Shown one piece after another: positions 59,967 through 64,000 of a stretch of 64,000 bases of DNA. Position 1 is the first letter of the stretch; the number at the start of each line of letters is the position of its first letter. The translations under genes and the position numbers were made by a program. The stretch comes from Pelomonas sp047654805 (lineage in GTDB: Bacteria; Pseudomonadota; Gammaproteobacteria; Burkholderiales; Burkholderiaceae_C). The stretch is taken from the NCBI RefSeq assembly GCF_047654805.1, contig NZ_JASGIV010000001.1:1426001-1490000 (forward strand). Direction: 5' to 3'. The notes beneath the pieces were generated by a model. The model made no database searches and was not told the origin of the DNA. It was given only the letters and a program-made list of their open reading frames with translations.

Positions 59967-60547
59967 AGGGCACGCTGACGCAGTGGGATGACGCCAAGGG
60001 CTATGGCTTCATCACGCCAGATGGTGGCGGCGCGAAGGTCTTCGTCCACGTGAAGGCGTTCGGCCTGCGGCCGCACCGGCCCTTTGTCGGCGAGCGGCTG
60101 AGCTATCGTGAAGGCCAGGACGCGCAAGGCAAGCGCCGTGCGCTGGACGTGCAGGGCGTCGCGCCGCGAGCCGCGCAGCCAGCGCCCGCCCGGCGCGACG
60201 GTAGCGGCGTGCTGCTGCTGATTCCCGCTTTTGCCGGCCTCGTTCTGGCCGTCCACCTGATCTGGGGCGTGCCCAACTGGCTGTGGGGCATCTATTCGGC
60301 CATGAGCCTGGCCACCTTCATCACCTACGTGCTGGACAAGCGCGCCGCGGCGCGCGGCGACTGGCGTGTGGCCGAAAGCACGCTGCATGGCCTGTCACTG
60401 GCCTGCGGCTGGCCGGGGGCGTTGCTGGCCCAGCGGCTGCTGCGCCACAAGAGCGTGAAGCCGGCTTTTCGGCGGCTTTACTGGGTGACCGTGGCGGCCA
60501 ACGTCTCTGCGTTCATCGCGATGTTCACGCCGCTGCTGAAAAGCTGA
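59963..60547 (+). CDS. Cold-shock domain/DUF1294 membrane protein
   Basis: A 194-residue fusion. An N-terminal cold-shock domain (about 1-65; GTLTQWDDAKGYGFITPDGGG, KVFVHVKAFG) is joined to a DUF1294 membrane domain with three or four helices (LLLIPAFAGLVLAVHLIWG; YSAMSLATFITYVLDKRAA; GWPGALLAQRLLRHKSVKPAFR). GTG 59963 is the start, overlapping the LysR stop. The fusion is common in proteobacteria; function unknown. The 3' end overlaps the convergent hydratase gene by 23 bases. Confidence 0.9.
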   Translation: MKGTLTQWDDAKGYGFITPDGGGAKVFVHVKAFGLRPHRPFVGERLSYREGQDAQGKRRALDVQGVAPRAAQPAPARRDGSGVLLLIPAFAGLVLAVHLIWGVPNWLWGIYSAMSLATFITYVLDKRAAARGDWRVAESTLHGLSLACGWPGALLAQRLLRHKSVKPAFRRLYWVTVAANVSAFIAMFTPLLKS

Positions 60548-61208
60548 ATTCGCCCAGGCCCTCGATACACAGCGTGCCGCGGGCCTCGCCGGTCCAGGGA
60601 TGAAGGCCGCCCCAGGCGCCCGTCGTCACGACGGTACCGGCCTGCACGGTGGCGCCATGCCGCGTGGCGTGGCGCAGCCAGGCGGGCAGCACGCCGGCCG
60701 GGTTGGCCAGGGAATGGCCGCCGCGATGCACGATGTCGCTCCGGCCGGGCAGGGCCAGGCGCCATTCAAGCTGCGCCCACTCCAGTGCGCGCAACGGCTG
60801 CCAGGGGCCTAGCAGCAAGCCGGCGTTGGACTGGTGGTCAGCCATGCGCAGCAGGTCCGGTGCAGCCATGCCTTCCTCCCAGCGCGAGGCGACCAGCTCC
60901 ACGGCGATGCACATCGCCTCCGGTGCGCCGCTGGCGTCCAGGCGCAGCGCCACCTCGGCCTCCACACCCAGCAGTGCCGTGCCGGCCACCGGATTGACCG
61001 GTGAATGGGTGAACGGCCCTTGCGGGCCTGCGCCACCGGACTTCCAGCGGTTCAGTGTCCAGCCCAGCGTGCGCGCCACGCCGTCCTGCACCGCGTAGGC
61101 GTCGGCCTCGTCTCGCACGCTGTCGACCCAGTCGGCAGCGCGCAGGCGGCTGCCGTCGCGGTGGCAGGCGGACAGGGTTTGAATCAAGCTTTCGATCGTT
61201 GCGGCCAT
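60525..61208 (-). CDS. Fumarylacetoacetate-hydrolase-fold hydratase (2-keto-4-pentenoate hydratase-like)
   Basis: A 227-residue cytosolic protein of the FAH/MhpD superfamily. Marks are AYAVQDGVARTLGWTLNRWKSG near the N-terminus, GVEAEVALRL with the metal-binding Glu pair, MADHQSNAGLLLGPW and VVTTGAWGGLHPW. Substrates are 2-keto acids. It is divergent from the sugar 1-dehydrogenase gene, where a keto-acid step of a non-phosphorylative sugar pathway would fit; this is inference. Start at ATG 61208; the open frame continues upstream without support. Confidence 0.82.
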   Translation of the reverse strand: MAATIESLIQTLSACHRDGSRLRAADWVDSVRDEADAYAVQDGVARTLGWTLNRWKSGGAGPQGPFTHSPVNPVAGTALLGVEAEVALRLDASGAPEAMCIAVELVASRWEEGMAAPDLLRMADHQSNAGLLLGPWQPLRALEWAQLEWRLALPGRSDIVHRGGHSLANPAGVLPAWLRHATRHGATVQAGTVVTTGAWGGLHPWTGEARGTLCIEGLGEFSFSAAA

Positions 61209-61260
61209 GCGGGGACTGGGGCTGGAATGTCCGCGTCGGCGGACCCTAAGATGAAGATGT

Positions 61261-61281
61261 GGTGGCGCAAGGCGCGCCACC
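61261..61281. promoter_or_regulatory. Inverted repeat in the divergent gap before the sugar dehydrogenase
   Basis: GGTGGCGC and GCGCCACC are perfect 8-bp arms with a 5-base spacer, 23 bases upstream of the dehydrogenase ATG. It could be an operator for the divergent pair or a leader hairpin. Confidence 0.45.
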
Positions 61282-61304
61282 TGACAGCATTTTGCGGGAA
61301 CAGC

Positions 61305-62234
61305 ATGGCATTGAAGTTGGGCTTGGTGGGTATCGGCAAGATCGCCCGTGATCAACACATTCCGGCGCTGGCCGCCGATCCGCGCTTTGAACTGGTGGCC
61401 ACGGCCAGCCGCAATGCGCGCGTGGACGGCGTGGCTTGCTTTGCCAGCGTCGAAGCCATGCTCGCCGAGGTGCCGGAGCTGGACGCCATCTCCATCTGCA
61501 CGCCGCCGCAGGCGCACTTCGAGGCCGCCGTCGCTGGCTTGCGGGCCGGCAAGCACGTCATGCTGGAGAAGCCGCCCGCGGCGACAACGCGGCAGATCGC
61601 CCTGCTGCAGGCCGAGGCGGCGCAGCAGGGGCGCACGCTGTTCCAGACCTGGCACTCTCGCTTCGCCGCGGGCGTGGACGCGGCGCGCGACTGGCTGCGT
61701 GGCCGCACGCTCACTGGAGGCACCATCACCTGGAAGGAGGACGTGCATCACTGGCACCCGGGCCAGCAATGGATCTTCGACGCGGGCGGCCTGGGCGTTT
61801 TCGATCCGGGCATCAACGCCCTGTCGGTGCTGACCGAGGTGCTGGCGGAGGATGCGGTCGTCCACAAGGCGGTGCTGGAGTTCCCCGAGAACCAGCAGGC
61901 GCCGATTGCCGCCCAGTTGGACCTGCGCACGCCAACTGGCGTCAGCGTTCAGGCGGCTTTCGATTTCCGCCAGAAGGGCGAGCAGACCTGGGACATCGAG
62001 CTGCTCACGACCACGGGCAGCCTGCGACTGTCCCAGGGGGGCGGCGTGCTGGAGATTGACGGTCGGCCCGTGGCCGCCGATGCGGCCCTGGCCGGCGAGT
62101 ACCCACGGCTCTATGCCCGTTTCGCTGAGCTCTGCGCGATGGGGCGCTCCGAGGTCGACTGGCGGCCCTTCCAACTGGTGGCTGACGCCTTCCTGGTTGG
62201 CGAGCGCCGCATCGTGGCGCCCCACCAGGTCTGA
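61305..62234 (+). CDS. Gfo/Idh/MocA-type L-arabinose/D-galactose 1-dehydrogenase
   Basis: A 309-residue NAD(P) oxidoreductase. GLVGIGKIARDQHIPAL opens the Rossmann fold, K89 in HVMLEKPPA is the catalytic Lys, and TWKEDVHHWHPGQQWIFDAGG with GVFDPGINALSVLTEVL strongly recalls the Azospirillum L-arabinose and Pseudomonas D-galactose 1-dehydrogenases, which make the aldonolactone in non-phosphorylative sugar oxidation. The lactonase and dehydratase are not in the window. Complete. Downstream, 12 bases away, is the convergent dioxygenase gene. Confidence 0.85.
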   Translation: MALKLGLVGIGKIARDQHIPALAADPRFELVATASRNARVDGVACFASVEAMLAEVPELDAISICTPPQAHFEAAVAGLRAGKHVMLEKPPAATTRQIALLQAEAAQQGRTLFQTWHSRFAAGVDAARDWLRGRTLTGGTITWKEDVHHWHPGQQWIFDAGGLGVFDPGINALSVLTEVLAEDAVVHKAVLEFPENQQAPIAAQLDLRTPTGVSVQAAFDFRQKGEQTWDIELLTTTGSLRLSQGGGVLEIDGRPVAADAALAGEYPRLYARFAELCAMGRSEVDWRPFQLVADAFLVGERRIVAPHQV

Positions 62235-62246
62235 GCCGGGGCCGCG

Positions 62247-63047
62247 TCAGCCGAACCTGAAGCTGGACGCCGTCACGCCGCCGAGGAAATCGGTCTCGTG
62301 GTAGCTGCAGCTCGCGGTTTCGCCCTCGGCGGCGCCCGCGGCCACCATCAGCGGCAGCAAATGTTCCTCTCGCGGGTGGGCCAGGCGGGCAGCGGGCGCC
62401 TGTGCCCAGGCCTGCAGGCGCTCGGCACGGCCATCCGGCGAGGGCAGGGCGGTCTGCAGCCAGGCGTCGAAGGCTGCTGACGGATCGCGGCCGGCAGGGC
62501 CGTACAGGCGCAGGTTGTGGAAGCTGAAACCGCTGCCGAGGATGAGCACGCCCTCATCGCGCAGCGGGCGAAGCGCGCGGCCCAGCGCCAGGTGTTCGGC
62601 CGGGGCCAGGCCGCGCCGAAGCGACAGCTGCACGACCGGCATTTCAGCGCCCGGGTACATGGGCACCAGCGTGCAGAACGCCCCGTGGTCGAAGCCTCGC
62701 TGTGTGTCCCGCGCGGCGGGCAGCCCGGCGGCCTGGATCAGCGCGACGACACGCTCTGCCAGCGCCGGGTCGCCGGGCGCGGGGTAGACCACCTCGTAGG
62801 TATGGGGCGGGAAGCCGCCGTAGTCGTAGAGCATTCCGGGCGCGGGCGAGTTCATCACCGTGAAGGCGCTTTCTTCCCAGTGGGCCGAGATCATGAGGAT
62901 GGCCTTGGGCCTCGTCGGCAGCGAAGCCGGCAGGGCTTGCAGCGAGGCTTCCAGCCGGGCGTGGGCGCGACGGTATTCGCCCTCCATGAACGGCCAGGGG
63001 CCGCCGCCGTGGGAGACGAAGAAGGTGGGCAGGCGAGGGATTTGCAT
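62247..63047 (-). CDS. ygiD: LigB-type extradiol dioxygenase (YgiD-like 4,5-DOPA dioxygenase)
   Basis: A 266-residue metal-dependent ring-cleavage dioxygenase of the LigB superfamily. Metal ligands lie in FVSHGGGPWPF, ISAHWEE and HGAFCTLVPMYPG, and HPREEHLLPLMVAAG carries a further His. YgiD opens the ring of DOPA or similar catechols. Cytosolic. The native substrate in this organism is unknown. Convergent with the sugar dehydrogenase. Confidence 0.9.
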   Translation of the reverse strand: MQIPRLPTFFVSHGGGPWPFMEGEYRRAHARLEASLQALPASLPTRPKAILMISAHWEESAFTVMNSPAPGMLYDYGGFPPHTYEVVYPAPGDPALAERVVALIQAAGLPAARDTQRGFDHGAFCTLVPMYPGAEMPVVQLSLRRGLAPAEHLALGRALRPLRDEGVLILGSGFSFHNLRLYGPAGRDPSAAFDAWLQTALPSPDGRAERLQAWAQAPAARLAHPREEHLLPLMVAAGAAEGETASCSYHETDFLGGVTASSFRFG

Positions 63048-63059
63048 GCCCCAAAGACT

Positions 63060-63079
63060 AGGCCCGCTTGCGCGGGCCT
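63060..63079. repeat. GC-rich hairpin between the lectin and dioxygenase genes
   Basis: AGGCCCGC and GCGGGCCT form an 8-bp stem with loop TTGC just upstream of the dioxygenase gene on the minus strand. No T-run follows it, so termination would be weak. Confidence 0.5.
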
Positions 63080-63091
63080 GGTTTCAGCCGG

Positions 63092-63126
63092 CTTGACGTC
63101 GGCATTCGCAAAAACCGAACGTCAAG
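63092..63126 (-). terminator. Stem-loop over the end of the lectin gene
   Basis: CTTGACGT and ACGTCAAG pair perfectly, extended by CGG/CCG around one bulged base and a 12-base loop. The stem includes the lectin stop codon. It may act as terminator or mRNA-stabilising element for the lectin; a T-rich run appears only in the loop. Confidence 0.45.
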
Positions 63127-63994
63127 AGCGACGGCGGCGGCCTGCCCACAGCGCGGCGACCCCGGCCAGGCTCAGCAAGGCCAGGTCGGCTGGCTCGGGC
63201 ACGGTGCCCGGACCGACGATGGAGGTGTCGTTGGCGAGTTGCCAGCTCAGGATGTCATGGTTCTCCAGGCCGGAACCGGTCGCGGCCGTGAAGCCGACAT
63301 GGGCGTCGGTGGTGCCCAGGATGCTGGCGATGTCGATGCTGTAGTCCGTGATCAGCTGGACCAGCGCCATGCCCTGCTGCTGGACGCTGACGTTGAGCTT
63401 CTGGGTCGTGCCGTCGTAGTTGATGAAGGCTGACCAGACCTTGCCGTTGCTCATGCAGCCATCGGCCAGGTAGCTGTTGGAGCCGAAGTCGCAGTTGGTG
63501 ACACCGTAGGGGCTCGCCCAGATCGAGCTGCTCAGCGAGCCGTTGCTGTCCACGCCGACATGGTTGCTGTTGGGGTCGAAGTTGTTCCAGTAGGTGTCGA
63601 ACTCGATGGCAACACTGTTGCCGACGCCCTGGTAGCCCATGCCGCCGCCAGCGCCGCCCAGGCCCGAGGTGCCCTGGGCGAGCACGAAGGTGATGCCGTC
63701 GGCGGGGGCGATGCCGCCGGGCTGGGTCAGCTGGAACTGGAAGCTGGTACTGAACGTGGCACCCGCGCCCAGCGTGATGGCCGTGGTGCTGTAGCCCGCG
63801 CCGGCCTGGCCAATCCCTGCTGGCGTCAGTCGCAGGGCGCTGCCATTCACGGACGTGTCTCCCACGCAGGTCAGCCCGCTGCCGCAGGCTCCGCTGAAGC
63901 CGCTGGCGTAGTCGATGACGATCCCGGCCTGGGCCTGGAAGGGGGCCGCGGCGAGTGCCAGGGCTGCAGCGGCGAACCATGTGCGACGGATCAT
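63122..63994 (-). CDS. PEP-CTERM secreted L-type lectin-domain protein
   Basis: A 290-residue exported protein. The signal peptide ends APFQAQA. A legume-lectin-like beta-sandwich follows (IVIDYASGFSG, ITFVLAQGTSGLGG, GVGNSVAIEFDTYWNNFDPNSNHVG, with the Asp/Asn pattern of the calcium site). The C-terminus is a PEP-CTERM sorting tag: VPEPADLALL, a hydrophobic stretch and GRRRRS. The tag is read by exosortase (XrtA/EpsH), absent from this window. The protein should reach the cell surface or exopolysaccharide and bind sugars. Complete; its start is 6 bases from the window edge. Confidence 0.9.
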   Translation of the reverse strand: MIRRTWFAAAALALAAAPFQAQAGIVIDYASGFSGACGSGLTCVGDTSVNGSALRLTPAGIGQAGAGYSTTAITLGAGATFSTSFQFQLTQPGGIAPADGITFVLAQGTSGLGGAGGGMGYQGVGNSVAIEFDTYWNNFDPNSNHVGVDSNGSLSSSIWASPYGVTNCDFGSNSYLADGCMSNGKVWSAFINYDGTTQKLNVSVQQQGMALVQLITDYSIDIASILGTTDAHVGFTAATGSGLENHDILSWQLANDTSIVGPGTVPEPADLALLSLAGVAALWAGRRRRS

Positions 63995-64000
63995 TCTTGA

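Overview
The window is GC-rich, tightly packed bacterial DNA with many ATGA or TGATG start/stop overlaps. Gene content (ETF:ubiquinone oxidoreductase, RsgA, Orn, a fused PabB-PabC, a Gfo/Idh-type arabinose/galactose dehydrogenase, Bug/TctC binding protein, PEP-CTERM protein, cyanophycinases, TonB receptors of the Xanthomonas/Caulobacter type) fits a betaproteobacterium of the order Burkholderiales, probably near Roseateles/Mitsuaria/Pelomonas. The genus is inference. I saw no rRNA, tRNA or CRISPR array.

Layout. 0.6-4.1 kb: a periplasmic sugar-binding protein translationally coupled to an OmpR-type response regulator and a histidine kinase. Convergent to it, 4.1-12.5 kb: a five-gene operon (GH20 hexosaminidase, TonB receptor, SGNH esterase, NagX-like membrane acetyltransferase family protein, NagP-like sugar symporter) that looks like a chitooligosaccharide/GlcNAc uptake locus. 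12.7-16.1 kb: an MFS exporter and a beta-lactamase-fold hydrolase, divergent from a LysR regulator. 16.5-19.5 kb: a Bug-type binding protein coupled to a CHASE-PAS-GGDEF diguanylate cyclase. 19.5-26.6 kb: FdhD, an unusual soluble double-sensor/CheW protein, PaiB, DUF72 and an S9 peptidase. 26.7-28.1 kb: an IS110-family (IS1111-like) element. 28.1-31.8 kb: ETF-QO, an SDR, YceH and a thioesterase. 31.8-37.9 kb: a TonB receptor divergent from two cyanophycinases (a cyanophycin-use locus) and a DUF3224 protein. 37.9-41.6 kb: a secreted basic protein, YbaK, DUF1289, a DsbA-like isomerase and an MHS-type MFS symporter ending at a strong terminator. 42.0-45.0 kb: a sensor kinase divergent from a LivK-type binding protein. 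45.1-49.3 kb: two SDRs flanking a penicillin-acylase-family hydrolase, and a small membrane protein. 49.3-55.6 kb: a DUF3047 lipoprotein, RsgA, pterin dehydratase, M48 protease, Orn, PabB-PabC and DUF2087. 55.6-58.3 kb: an RhlE-type helicase with a long leader and RG-rich repeats, and a GNAT protein. 58.3-64 kb: an NmrA-like reductase divergent from a LysR gene, a cold-shock/DUF1294 protein, an FAH-fold hydratase divergent from the sugar 1-dehydrogenase, a YgiD-type dioxygenase and a PEP-CTERM lectin.

The strongest theme is that three unrelated periplasmic binding proteins sit beside signalling proteins, each without permease or ATPase genes in the window: sugar-binding protein with a two-component system, Bug protein with a diguanylate cyclase, LivK-like protein with a histidine kinase. 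They may serve as co-receptors rather than transport components. The first lies next to the chitooligosaccharide-type operon, recalling the binding-protein/ChiS arrangement of Vibrio. Other points of interest are the paired cyanophycinases with a receptor, the double-sensor/CheW protein, the IS1111-like element with a likely guide-RNA region, and the long helicase leader.
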